Notes under the pieces: generated by a model
Seen by the model: only the letters and a program-made list of their open reading frames with translations
What the model was told of the DNA's origin: nothing
Database searches by the model: none
Assembly: GCF_031656215.1 (NCBI RefSeq)
Contig: NZ_CP134228.1
Coordinates: 1,240,001-1,304,000 of the forward strand
Length of the DNA stretch: 64,000 nucleotides
Direction: 5' to 3'
Origin: Mesorhizobium koreense
Lineage (GTDB): Bacteria; Pseudomonadota; Alphaproteobacteria; Rhizobiales; Rhizobiaceae
Part shown: positions 23,308 to 31,781 of the stretch, piece by piece
Position numbering within the stretch: the stretch's first letter is position 1
How the letters are laid out: every line of letters starts with the position of its first letter
Program-made: the position numbers and the translations under genes

Positions 23308-24479
23308 TGCGGCTTGCGCCCCGACGCAACCCATATCGGCCAGCCGGCATAGCCTTTCGGGTGTGTCGCCGCGAAGATGTGATCCTGGAAGCCCTGCCGC
23401 AAGCGTGCATTGAAGGCTTCGTCGTCTCCGCGTTGGACCGACATCTGGCCGGCATAGACGTTTTCCCAGGATTGTATGATGTCCGCGAAATCCTGTGGAT
23501 CGCCATCCACATTGGTCACCATGAACGATTCCATACGAACTTCGTCGAAGCCGGCATCGAGAAGATATCGTCGGCTTTTCGGGCCGAGCTCCACGTCCAT
23601 GCCGAAATGTGCAAACAGCTTGGCGACTTCGGTATAGGTCCACTGGATGCTTTCGGCGCGTGGTTCTCCCAGGCAGTGGGAGTTCTTTTCGTTGGTGACA
23701 TAAACCCGACCGCCCGGTTTGCAGATGCGGTAGAGCTCGCGCAGGATCAGTTCCGGGCGGTCGAATATTTGCAGCGAATGCCGGCAGGTGACGAGGTCGA
23801 ACTGGTCGTCTTCCAAAAGCATATCGGAAGCGTCGCCATAGACATATTCGATACCCTGGATGCCGAAGTCGCCCGCGACCTTTCGGGCGTAGTCCAGGCT
23901 CGATCGTGAATGATCGAGCGCGACCAGGCGCGAAGGATCGAACTCCTTGTGAACCAGCACGGCAAAATCGCCGATGCCGCAGCAGATGTCGGCGATCGCC
24001 AGCCCCTTGCGCATGCCGTGACGCGGCAGGATGTCCCGCTCGTGCCGCCAGGTCATCTTCGTCTGGGTGCGAAGGATCGGAATGAAGGAACCTTCTTCCA
24101 GGAAGGTCTGGCCAGGATAAAAATCGCTGTCGTATTCCTCGACGACAATGCGCGGGTTCGCATTCTGCAGGGCGTGAAACTTGCGTGTCGACCAGCCCAC
24201 GACGCTCGACGTGATGATCGAAATCCTAAGTTCCGGCCTTTCCTCGCAAGCCTTTATCAGATCGGTCGCAAGCGTATGGAAAGCCAGATTGTTGAGTCGT
24301 AGCAATCGCTTGACGTTGATATAGAACGTGCCCTTGACGAGTGCGATGGACGTCTTGAGCAGCCGAGTGCAGGCATGCATCTCCTCGACCTGTCGCGGAC
24401 GCATCGAACCGATGATCGAAAACTCCTGATTGTTCTCGTCATAGCGTACGTCGAAGGTTGGATGGGCTATGTCCGACAT
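23304..24479 (-). CDS. STAS-like domain fused to SAM methyltransferase, 391 aa
   Basis: Residues 1-125 read like the slr1659-type STAS domain: GTFYINVKRLLRLNNLAFHT is the strand-turn segment and ITSSVVGWSTRKFHALQNAN aligns by eye with the C-terminal part of the neighbouring STAS protein. The usual turn Ser is replaced (LNNLAF). Residues about 155-300 are a class I methyltransferase: motif I ADICCGIGDFAVLVHKEF, an acidic VALDHS and FDLVTCRHSLQIF. The start ATG at 24479 overlaps the previous stop (TGATG). It may methylate a protein or small molecule under control of the phosphorelay. The substrate is unknown. Confidence 0.7.
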   Translation of the reverse strand: MSDIAHPTFDVRYDENNQEFSIIGSMRPRQVEEMHACTRLLKTSIALVKGTFYINVKRLLRLNNLAFHTLATDLIKACEERPELRISIITSSVVGWSTRKFHALQNANPRIVVEEYDSDFYPGQTFLEEGSFIPILRTQTKMTWRHERDILPRHGMRKGLAIADICCGIGDFAVLVHKEFDPSRLVALDHSRSSLDYARKVAGDFGIQGIEYVYGDASDMLLEDDQFDLVTCRHSLQIFDRPELILRELYRICKPGGRVYVTNEKNSHCLGEPRAESIQWTYTEVAKLFAHFGMDVELGPKSRRYLLDAGFDEVRMESFMVTNVDGDPQDFADIIQSWENVYAGQMSVQRGDDEAFNARLRQGFQDHIFAATHPKGYAGWPIWVASGRKPQ

Positions 24480-24994
24480 CAACTCCCCCCCTCTTCCAGC
24501 GAGAGTTCGACAACCAGCCTTATTGCCTGCGGTATCGCTTCAACGGAGAGGTCCGCGCCGTAGTCGACGGCCAGTTCGAGCAGCCCGACACTGGCCTCCA
24601 TCGGACCGTCTTTGAACAAGGCGGCCCGATATCGGTCCTCGATGTCTTCGCCCGCCAATTTGGCTACGGCATCCTGATAGAAGGCGATTTCAGATTCCCC
24701 GCAGGGAACCGTGAGCTCGATCCTGTCTCTGTCTGCCTGGCGGCAAACGCAGCAGGTAAGGTTGCCTGCCCCGCCATGGACCCGAAAGACGGTCTCCAGC
24801 AACTCGTTGAGCGCGGAGGAAAACAGGTTCGCGTAGAGAAGCGAGTCCGTGCGATTGTGGCTGATCATACGCGCGATGTACGAGGAAAACCGGTCGCAAT
24901 AGGACCAGTTCGAAGCAAAGGCCGCGATGTCGAGATCGATGCTGAGAAGCGGGGCGAAATAGCCGCCCTCGCGTGTCTTCCCCGTCCGAGACAT
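24479..24994 (-). CDS. SiaB/DUF6272-like protein, 171 aa
   Basis: From the ATG at 24994 (MSRTGKTREGGYFAPLLSID) the product has a region DIAAFASNWSYCDRFSSYIA and LFSSALNELLETVFRVHG that resembles SiaB/DUF6272-type proteins, small GHKL-like kinases or kinase relatives. The N-box-like NELLETV is present but the glycine-rich boxes are not obvious. It is first in the minus-strand operon and overlaps the methyltransferase gene. A divergent promoter region of about 190 bp separates it from the PP2C gene at 25187. The family assignment is moderate. Confidence 0.5.
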   Translation of the reverse strand: MSRTGKTREGGYFAPLLSIDLDIAAFASNWSYCDRFSSYIARMISHNRTDSLLYANLFSSALNELLETVFRVHGGAGNLTCCVCRQADRDRIELTVPCGESEIAFYQDAVAKLAGEDIEDRYRAALFKDGPMEASVGLLELAVDYGADLSVEAIPQAIRLVVELSLEEGGS

Positions 24995-25186
24995 ATGCCC
25001 CCCGTCATGATGTGAAGCTTGATGTGCTTCGTTTCCCCCGGCTGTATCGGAGAGCGTGTATTCGCGAACCGGATTTGCCAAGCGGTCCGCCCCTGCAACG
25101 ATATGGAACGGCCGTTGAAACGGCAACGCCGATAGCCGGGCCGATTGCTTGCCAAGCGGTTCGGTGGGGGACTATTACACCTGATA

Positions 25187-26128
25187 ATGAACGAACCCTC
25201 AAAAACAGCCGCTGTTTTTCCCAAGCAGGCGCAGGGCAGTTTTGATCTCGCCGAAGAGCTTGCCGCTGCGAAGGCCGAGATCGCGCGACTGACCGCCGAA
25301 TACGACGATCTTACGCTCCTGTATGAAGCCACCATCGAACATGGCGAGGCAGTTGAAGATCAGTTGGCCGACAGCAACCTAGCGCTTCAGAAGATCCAGG
25401 CGCGGCTGGAGGCGGAGCTTCTCGATGCCGAGCGGTATGTGATGTCCATATTGCCTGCGCCACGCCAGGCAATTCCGGCGACTGAATGGTTACTGGTGCC
25501 TTCCACGGAGCTTGGTGGTGATTCCTTCGGCTATCACGACATCGACGAAGATCACATGGCATTTTACCTGCTCGACGTGTGCGGCCACGGGGTTGGGGCA
25601 GCGCTGCTGTCGGTAGCGGCCATCAAAGTGCTGCAGTCGTCGGCATTGCCGGCTACCGACTTTCGCGAACCGCACAGCGTGCTTTGCGCGCTCAATGATG
25701 CCTTTCCGATGGAAAAGCAGAACGGCATGTTCTTCACCATCTGGTACGGCGTGTACCAGCGCACGACGGCGACGCTTCTCTATGCGAGCGGCGGCCATCC
25801 GCCGGCTATCCATTTGCGCACCGGCGCCGATAGACGCACGACGTCAACGCATCTGATGACGCGGGGCGGGATGGCGATCGGCGCGCTTCCCGACATAAGC
25901 TATCAATCCGAACGCATCGCAATCGAACCTGGCGACCGGTTGCTGCTGATCAGCGACGGAACCTTCGAAGTGTCCGGCCCGAACGGCGACATGCTCGGCA
26001 TCGACGATTTGACAAAGTTCGTGACCATGCAAAGCGATTACCCGCAGGCAGTCCTTGACTGGGTGCGGTCCTTCAATGCGGATGGCCCGCTGCCAGACGA
26101 TTTTTCATTGCTCCGCATTCAGTTCTGA
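25187..26128 (+). CDS. Cytoplasmic PP2C phosphatase with coiled coil, 313 aa
   Basis: The start chosen is ATG at 25187 (MNEPSKTAAVFPKQAQGSFD). Residues about 25-85 form a coiled coil (LAEELAAAKAEIARLTAEYD onwards) and about 95-310 a SpoIIE/RsbU-type PP2C domain with LGGDSFGYHDI, LLDVCGHGVGAALLS and the C-terminal DDFSLLRIQF. The metal-binding aspartates are present, although GDVSG is replaced by LDVCG. Such enzymes dephosphorylate STAS proteins. It is divergent from the minus-strand signalling operon and may share its promoter region. No sensory domain other than the coiled coil is visible. Confidence 0.85.
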   Translation: MNEPSKTAAVFPKQAQGSFDLAEELAAAKAEIARLTAEYDDLTLLYEATIEHGEAVEDQLADSNLALQKIQARLEAELLDAERYVMSILPAPRQAIPATEWLLVPSTELGGDSFGYHDIDEDHMAFYLLDVCGHGVGAALLSVAAIKVLQSSALPATDFREPHSVLCALNDAFPMEKQNGMFFTIWYGVYQRTTATLLYASGGHPPAIHLRTGADRRTTSTHLMTRGGMAIGALPDISYQSERIAIEPGDRLLLISDGTFEVSGPNGDMLGIDDLTKFVTMQSDYPQAVLDWVRSFNADGPLPDDFSLLRIQF

Positions 26129-26555
26129 TCGAGAACGGCGGACAAAAAGATTCCGGCAGGTTTGGGGGTGATCGACCCTCCAGCATCGCAATCGGCAAGC
26201 AATTGCCGATGTGAATTCTGCACAAATTCAATGCCGCGAAGCCAATGACGAAAAGGCTCGTCGGGACCGCGAAGGCGTCAGAGAAGCCGATCAGAGGGCA
26301 AAAGAAAAGCGGTAAGTGGCGCTTCCATGTCTGTGATATAGGTATGAAGCAACAGGTCGGGCACTTTTCGAGCCACGTGCGACACTTGTAGTCGGAGATG
26401 ACCGCACCGAAAGTCCGCCTGCTCGCTGGCGAAGTGGAAACTTTCCATCGCGGACCCCCAGCCTCCGCCGTTCTTTTGCCTTGAGGCGTGAATTGTGATC
26501 TGTTCGCACCCTCGGTCGAAGCGACGGCCGGAAGCGCGAGGCCTTTCAGGAAAAC
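26129..26555. other. Gene-free stretch between two PP2C genes
   Basis: No supported gene, repeat or terminator was found. A 48-codon plus-strand frame from about 26244 has no ribosome binding site and is not accepted. The region probably contains the promoter of the cNMP-binding PP2C gene. Confidence 0.4.
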
Positions 26556-27899
26556 ATGTCGATGCCGTCTCAGGCGCCGCAGGCAGGCGAAATCCCTTCG
26601 CTTCTTCGGGCGCATCCGTTCCTGCGAGCTTTGCCTGAAGTCGCGCTTGACCGGCTGCTCTCGAACGGAGCGAGAAGGGAGGCGGAGATAGGCTCCGTTC
26701 TTCTCAGACAGGGCGAGGCGAGCGATTCCGCTATGCTGTTGCTCGTGGGGGCGGTCGAAGTGGTAGCGGAGACGGTTTCCGGCGAAATCCGCCTTGCCCG
26801 CGTCGATGCGCCGGCCTTACTCGGCGAGATCGGGGTCATTGCAGCTTTGCCGCGAACCGCGACGGTCCGCGCCCTAGAAAACATACGTTATTTGAACATA
26901 GGCAAAGAGGTCTTCAACTCGCTGGCAGACGAGAGCCCACAAATACTGCGCCATGTGGTGGGCCGGCTCGGAGGGCAGCTGAAATCGTTGAATTCGGCGA
27001 TCGGCGTCTATACCGACGCGCTGGTCGCGCTTGAAAAGGACGCGTTTGACCAGGGCATCCTCGACAATCTCAACAACCCTTCGGCCGAACTGGTCAATTT
27101 CGCCGAGACGTTCCGCAGAATGGCGGAGCAGATCGCGCTGAGGCAGCGGCAGCGCGAGGAACTGGCGAGCGCGGCCGCTATCCAGCACGCCATGCTTCCA
27201 GATCCGCTTCCAAGGGATGGCCATGGACGTTTCGATCTTTTCGCTGCGATGCGGCCGGCGCGGGAAGTGGGCGGCGATTTCTACGATGCCTTCCTACTCG
27301 ACGCCAACCGCCTCGTGGTCACCATTGGCGATGTTTCCGGCAAGGGCGTGCCCGCCTCGCTGTTTATGGCCGTTTGCCAGACGACGCTGCGCATGACGCT
27401 GCGCGGGCCGGCATCCGGGATCGGCGAGGCAGTCGAATATGCCAATGAGCTCCTGGAGATGGAGAACTCGGCCTCCATGTTCGCCACCTTCTTCGGCGCG
27501 ATCCTCGATTTGCGGGACGGAAGTCTTTCCTACTGCAATTGCGGGCATAACCCGCCTCTCGTCCAGCGACGCGACGGCACTGTCGAGGCCATGCCGCCCG
27601 ATGGCATCGCGCTTGGTGTTCTATCGCCGGCCGATTGCCGAACGCGGACCACGCGGCTCGACCCGGGCGACCGGCTCCTGCTGTTCACGGACGGCATAAC
27701 GGAAGCGCACGATCCGTTGGGCGAGCTTTTTGAAGACGAGCGGCTTCACGCGACGGTCGCGGGGCGTCGAAATCTCGACGTGCGGCAACTGGTCGAGGGT
27801 ATCTTCGAAGACGTTGACGCTTTTGCCGCTGGCGCGAGCCAACATGACGATCTTACCTGCCTCGTGCTCGCCTATCGTGGCGCTTCTTCAGGTCCGTGA
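26556..27899 (+). CDS. Cyclic-nucleotide-binding PP2C phosphatase, 447 aa
   Basis: Residues about 18-140 are a cyclic-nucleotide-binding domain of the CRP type: VLLRQGEASDSAMLLLVGAV, then DAPALLGEIGVIAALPRTAT with the phosphate-binding LGEIGV...PRTATVRA cassette intact. A helical linker of about 70 residues follows. Residues about 205-440 are a SpoIIE-type PP2C domain with VGGDFYDAF, TIGDVSGKGVPASLFMAV and the final HDDLTCLVL. The protein should couple cAMP or cGMP to dephosphorylation of a STAS protein. The class III cyclase at 57817 is an obvious source of ligand. CAGGAAAAC precedes the ATG. Confidence 0.9.
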   Translation: MSMPSQAPQAGEIPSLLRAHPFLRALPEVALDRLLSNGARREAEIGSVLLRQGEASDSAMLLLVGAVEVVAETVSGEIRLARVDAPALLGEIGVIAALPRTATVRALENIRYLNIGKEVFNSLADESPQILRHVVGRLGGQLKSLNSAIGVYTDALVALEKDAFDQGILDNLNNPSAELVNFAETFRRMAEQIALRQRQREELASAAAIQHAMLPDPLPRDGHGRFDLFAAMRPAREVGGDFYDAFLLDANRLVVTIGDVSGKGVPASLFMAVCQTTLRMTLRGPASGIGEAVEYANELLEMENSASMFATFFGAILDLRDGSLSYCNCGHNPPLVQRRDGTVEAMPPDGIALGVLSPADCRTRTTRLDPGDRLLLFTDGITEAHDPLGELFEDERLHATVAGRRNLDVRQLVEGIFEDVDAFAAGASQHDDLTCLVLAYRGASSGP

Positions 27900-28430
27900 T
27901 GTTTGGCCCGCGGAAGCATCGCCGATTTGACATAAGGGACGCACCGTCGAGTAACCTCATTGGCGGGTTTTGATTGACGCTACGGAACTTGTATGAGTAG
28001 TCTACCCAGATTCGGGATCACTTCTCCCATCAGCGAAGATCGATGTGGTGCGAAGGTCCGCCTTGGAAGGTAGCCGTGACGGCTCGATTGGGGTCGCAGG
28101 TGGCAAAAGGAAACAGGCAGATGGGTGATCGCATCAAGGGATCGCCAGGAATTTAGACGGGCAGGACCCTCATTGCGGGTCGAATCGACGAGACACGTTC
28201 CCGGCGCGACAAACAAGTAGCCGTGCAGGGTGAGATTAAGTGAAAGGCGGCGCCAACCGTAGTCCGGGTAGTGAGCAGAGAGGCCGGCTGATTTTCGGCG
28301 AGGCTCTGTTTTGTACGAGGGGCTGTCTGGTGGGCAGAGACTAAGTCGAGAGAAAAATCGGCGTTGTATTTGGGGTCCGGCAAATTGCCGGTTTAGTTAT
28401 GCGCCGTTTGTGCGGCGGGCGGGCTTGGGC
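27900..28430. other. Gene-free stretch upstream of clpV
   Basis: About 530 bp contain no convincing gene. A TTGACG at 27975-27980 has no good -10 partner, and no sigma-54 -24/-12 element was found by eye. This is probably the control region of the T6SS plus operon. Confidence 0.4.
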
Positions 28431-31178
28431 ATGGCAACACTCGACATCAAATCGCTTGTAGCGAGGCTTGGGCCGCGGTGCCGTTCGGCTTTGGAGGCCG
28501 CTGTCGGGCTCACGCTTTCCCGTACAAACTACAATGTCGAGATCGAGCACTATCTATCGAAGATCATCGAGGGCGTCGACAGTGATATTGCGGCGATTTT
28601 CACTCGGTTCGAGATCGAGGCCGATCGGCTTGCTACCGACCTGACGCGCGCGCTCGATCGCCTCAAGACGGGCAACAGCCGCTCGCCGGCCCTGTCGCCA
28701 GATCTGGTGAAACTGATCCGCGAGGCGTGGATGGCGGCCTCGCTGCAATTCGGCGAACCCGCCGTCCGCAGCGGTCATGTCCTTGTCGCCCTTCTTTCCG
28801 ACGATACGCTCGCCGCCGTCGCGCGCGATGCATCCTCGCAATTCGGCAAGATCAACGTCGAGACATTGACTTCGTCCTTTGCCGACATCGTTTCGGGCAG
28901 CGCCGAGGCGGGAAGTGCGCCGGCGGCGGGCGGTGCGCAGGGTAGTGCGGGAGCGGCGCCACGGCCGGGTGCCGGCGGTCCGTTGGACCAGTATACGATC
29001 GACCTCACCGCCAGGGCACGCGAGGGAAAGATCGATGCCGTGCTGGGCCGCGACGCCGAGACCCGCCAGATCGTCGATATCCTGACGCGCCGCCGGCAGA
29101 ACAACCCGATCCTGACGGGCGAGGCCGGCGTCGGCAAGACGGCGGTGGTGGAAGGCTTCGCGCTGAAGATCGTCGCCGGCGACGTGCCGCCCGCGTTGCG
29201 TGACGTCGAGTTACGGACGCTCGATCTAGGCCTGCTGCAAGCGGGCGCCGGCGTGAAGGGCGAGTTCGAGAACCGGCTGAAAGGCATCATCGACGCCGTC
29301 AAGGCGTCGCCCAAGCCCGTCATCCTGTTCATCGACGAGGCGCACACGATGATCGGCGCGGGAGGTGCGGCCGGTCAGAACGACGCGGCCAACCTCTTGA
29401 AACCGGCATTGGCCAGGGGCGAACTGAGAACCGTGGCGGCCACCACATGGGCCGAATACAAGAAATACTTCGAACGCGATCCGGCGCTCAGCCGGCGCTT
29501 CCAGGTCGTCCGGGTGGAGGAACCGGACGATGAGGCAGCGATCGCCATGATGCGCGGCATCGTGCCGGCGCTCGAGGCGCATCACGGCGTGCGTATCCAG
29601 TCGGACGCCGTCGAGGAAGCGGTGCGCCTGTCGCGCCGTTACATCCCGAGCCGTCAGCTCCCCGACAAGGCCGTCAGCCTGCTCGACACCGCCAGCGGGC
29701 GGGTCGCGGTCGCCAGCCATGCCGTGCCTGCCGCCGTGGAAGACGCGCGCCGGCGCATCGAGTTGATCGACATGGATTTGGGGATCCTCGGTCGAGAGGC
29801 CCGCATCGGGACCGACCACACGGCGCGTATCGAGGAACTCGGCACCACGCGCGAGGCTGCCGTCGGCGAGTTGGCGGACCTCGAGAAGAAATGGGAACAG
29901 GAACGGGAACAGGTCACCCGTATCCGCGAGCTGCAGGAACAACTCGGCAAGGGGGGCGATTTATCGTCCGGGGATGAGGCGGGCGGTACCGGCCATATGC
30001 CGGATCCGGAAGCCTTGCGCACGGAGTTGAAGACGCGCCAGTCGGAACTGGAGGCGTTGCAGGGCGAGCACCCCCTCATGCGGGTGACGGTCGACGCCCA
30101 GGCGATCGCGGAAGTCGTCGGAAACTGGACCGGCATTCCTGTCGGCCGGATGCTACGCGACGAGATCAAGACGGTCCTGTCCCTCAAGGACAAGCTGGAG
30201 GAACGCGTGATCGGCCAGGGTCATGCGCTCGAGGCGATTGCCGAGACCATCCGCACCTCCCGCGCCAAGCTGATCGATCCGCGCAAGCCCATCGGCGTTT
30301 TCCTGATGGTGGGCACTTCGGGCGTCGGCAAGACGGAGACGGCGCTCGCCGTCGCGGATCTCCTTTATGGCGGTGAGCAGAACCTGACCGTCATCAACAT
30401 GTCCGAGTTCAAGGAAGAACATAAGGTATCGACCCTGATGGGCTCGCCTCCCGGCTACGTCGGCTACGGCGAGGGCGGCGTGCTCACCGAAGCTGTGCGC
30501 CGCCGGCCCTATTCGGTGATCCTGCTCGACGAGATGGAGAAAGCCCATCCCGGCGTCCAGGACGTCTTCTACCAGGTGTTCGACAAGGGCATGCTGCGTG
30601 ACGGCGAGGGCCGCGATATCGATTTCAAGAACACCATCATCATCGTCACCTCGAATGCCGGCACGGACCTGATCCATCGATTGTGCGACGACCCGGCGAC
30701 GCGGGTGAGCGCAGAGGAACTCAACGAGGCCCTGCGCCCCGAACTCCTCAAGACGTTCAAGCCGGCCTTCCTCGGCCGTTGCTCCATCGTGCCCTATTTC
30801 CCGTTGGCCGACGATATCATCCGCAAGATCGTGGAGCTCCAGCTCAACCGCATCCGCAAGCGTTACCTGGAAGTCTATCGTGCGAGCCTGTCGTGGGACG
30901 GGGATCTGATCGACGAGATCGCCGGCCGCTGCACCGAAGTCGAAAGCGGAGCGCGCAATATCGAGCACATTCTGTCGCGCAGCCTGCTGCCGCGCTTGTC
31001 GGCGCATGTGTTGTCGCGGATGGCGGACGGGGAGGAGATCGGCAGCATCTTCGTGACGATCGGCCCCGAGGGAGAATTCGAATTCAAGGCCGGAACCGGG
31101 GGTGGCGACGCCTCCTCCCGTTCGGGTGTTGAAGAAGGCGGCGAACCCGGCGAAGCCAACAGTGCGGCGGCGGAGTAG
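28431..31178 (+). CDS. tssH: T6SS sheath-disassembly ATPase ClpV, 915 aa
   Basis: ClpV unfolds contracted TssB/TssC sheath so that its subunits can be reused. The Clp-N region occupies about residues 10-160. The first AAA+ module has Walker A GEAGVGKTAVVEGFA and Walker B VILFIDEAHTMIGAG; a coiled-coil M domain lies at about 420-520; the second AAA+ module has Walker A GTSGVGKTETALAVA and LLDEMEKAH. The C-terminal tail of about 30 residues is Gly/Glu-rich. The ATG at 28431 starts MATLDIKSLVARLG; an upstream in-frame start would read through non-conserved sequence. It is first in the plus-strand T6SS operon. Confidence 0.95.
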   Translation: MATLDIKSLVARLGPRCRSALEAAVGLTLSRTNYNVEIEHYLSKIIEGVDSDIAAIFTRFEIEADRLATDLTRALDRLKTGNSRSPALSPDLVKLIREAWMAASLQFGEPAVRSGHVLVALLSDDTLAAVARDASSQFGKINVETLTSSFADIVSGSAEAGSAPAAGGAQGSAGAAPRPGAGGPLDQYTIDLTARAREGKIDAVLGRDAETRQIVDILTRRRQNNPILTGEAGVGKTAVVEGFALKIVAGDVPPALRDVELRTLDLGLLQAGAGVKGEFENRLKGIIDAVKASPKPVILFIDEAHTMIGAGGAAGQNDAANLLKPALARGELRTVAATTWAEYKKYFERDPALSRRFQVVRVEEPDDEAAIAMMRGIVPALEAHHGVRIQSDAVEEAVRLSRRYIPSRQLPDKAVSLLDTASGRVAVASHAVPAAVEDARRRIELIDMDLGILGREARIGTDHTARIEELGTTREAAVGELADLEKKWEQEREQVTRIRELQEQLGKGGDLSSGDEAGGTGHMPDPEALRTELKTRQSELEALQGEHPLMRVTVDAQAIAEVVGNWTGIPVGRMLRDEIKTVLSLKDKLEERVIGQGHALEAIAETIRTSRAKLIDPRKPIGVFLMVGTSGVGKTETALAVADLLYGGEQNLTVINMSEFKEEHKVSTLMGSPPGYVGYGEGGVLTEAVRRRPYSVILLDEMEKAHPGVQDVFYQVFDKGMLRDGEGRDIDFKNTIIIVTSNAGTDLIHRLCDDPATRVSAEELNEALRPELLKTFKPAFLGRCSIVPYFPLADDIIRKIVELQLNRIRKRYLEVYRASLSWDGDLIDEIAGRCTEVESGARNIEHILSRSLLPRLSAHVLSRMADGEEIGSIFVTIGPEGEFEFKAGTGGGDASSRSGVEEGGEPGEANSAAAE

Positions 31179-31247
31179 CTTCTATTAATGTCAGGCGCTC
31201 CATGGGGGGCGCCCAGGGCTCGTTCACTAGTCTGGGAAGGATGTGCA

Positions 31248-31724
31248 ATGGCTGTTTACATGAAATATGAAGGTATCGACGGCGAGGTTACGCAGAAGGA
31301 TCACGTTAAGTGGATAGAGGTCCAGTCCTTCCAGTTCGGCGTCGGACGCGGGATCTCGACACCGACCGGGAGCACGAACAATCGTGAATCCTCTCATGCT
31401 TCCGTAAGCGAAGTCACGGTTACGAAGTCGATGGACGGCGCGTCGCCGAAGCTCTTCACCGAATCGGCCGCGGGCACGACGGGAAAGAAAGTCGAAATCA
31501 ATTTCGTTTCGACGGGCGATCCGGGCATGGTCTATGCGAAATACACGCTGGATGACACGCTGATCTCCGGATACAGCGTATCGAGCGGCGGCGACAGGCC
31601 GAGCGAATCGCTCTCGCTTAATTTCACCAAGGTCGAGTTCGAGATGACGCCGCACGACGACAAGAATGCAGCGGGCACGCCGGTCAGGGTCAGCTACGAC
31701 CTTACGACTGCCAAGAAAGGCTGA
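31248..31724 (+). CDS. hcp: Hcp tube protein, 158 aa
   Basis: Hcp hexamers stack to form the inner tube expelled by the T6SS, and they can chaperone effectors. The product starts MAVYMKYEGIDGEVTQKDHV, then KWIEVQSFQFGVGR, which are hallmark Hcp segments, and the length is normal. The ATG at 31248 follows GGGAAGGATGTGCA; the frame upstream includes the clpV-hcp gap and is not used. It lies 69 bp after clpV and 57 bp before vgrG. No effector extension is present. Confidence 0.95.
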   Translation: MAVYMKYEGIDGEVTQKDHVKWIEVQSFQFGVGRGISTPTGSTNNRESSHASVSEVTVTKSMDGASPKLFTESAAGTTGKKVEINFVSTGDPGMVYAKYTLDDTLISGYSVSSGGDRPSESLSLNFTKVEFEMTPHDDKNAAGTPVRVSYDLTTAKKG

Positions 31725-31781
31725 TGATGGACGAGGTCCGGCGTCCCGGCGAAATGGGGCGTCGGAATCTCGGTAACCGGC

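Noticed and set aside
21328-23352. 674-aa plus-strand frame
   Set aside because: It is the shadow of the Cache-HAMP-PP2C gene; GC-rich third positions create long antisense frames.
27900-28430. Sigma-54 promoter upstream of clpV
   Set aside because: T6SS operons often use sigma-54, but the best site (GGCGGGTTTTGATT) lacks the -12 GC at the correct spacing.
28431-31178. General ClpB chaperone instead of ClpV
   Set aside because: Direct linkage to hcp, vgrG and tssA-E, and a ClpV-like N-terminal region, favour ClpV.
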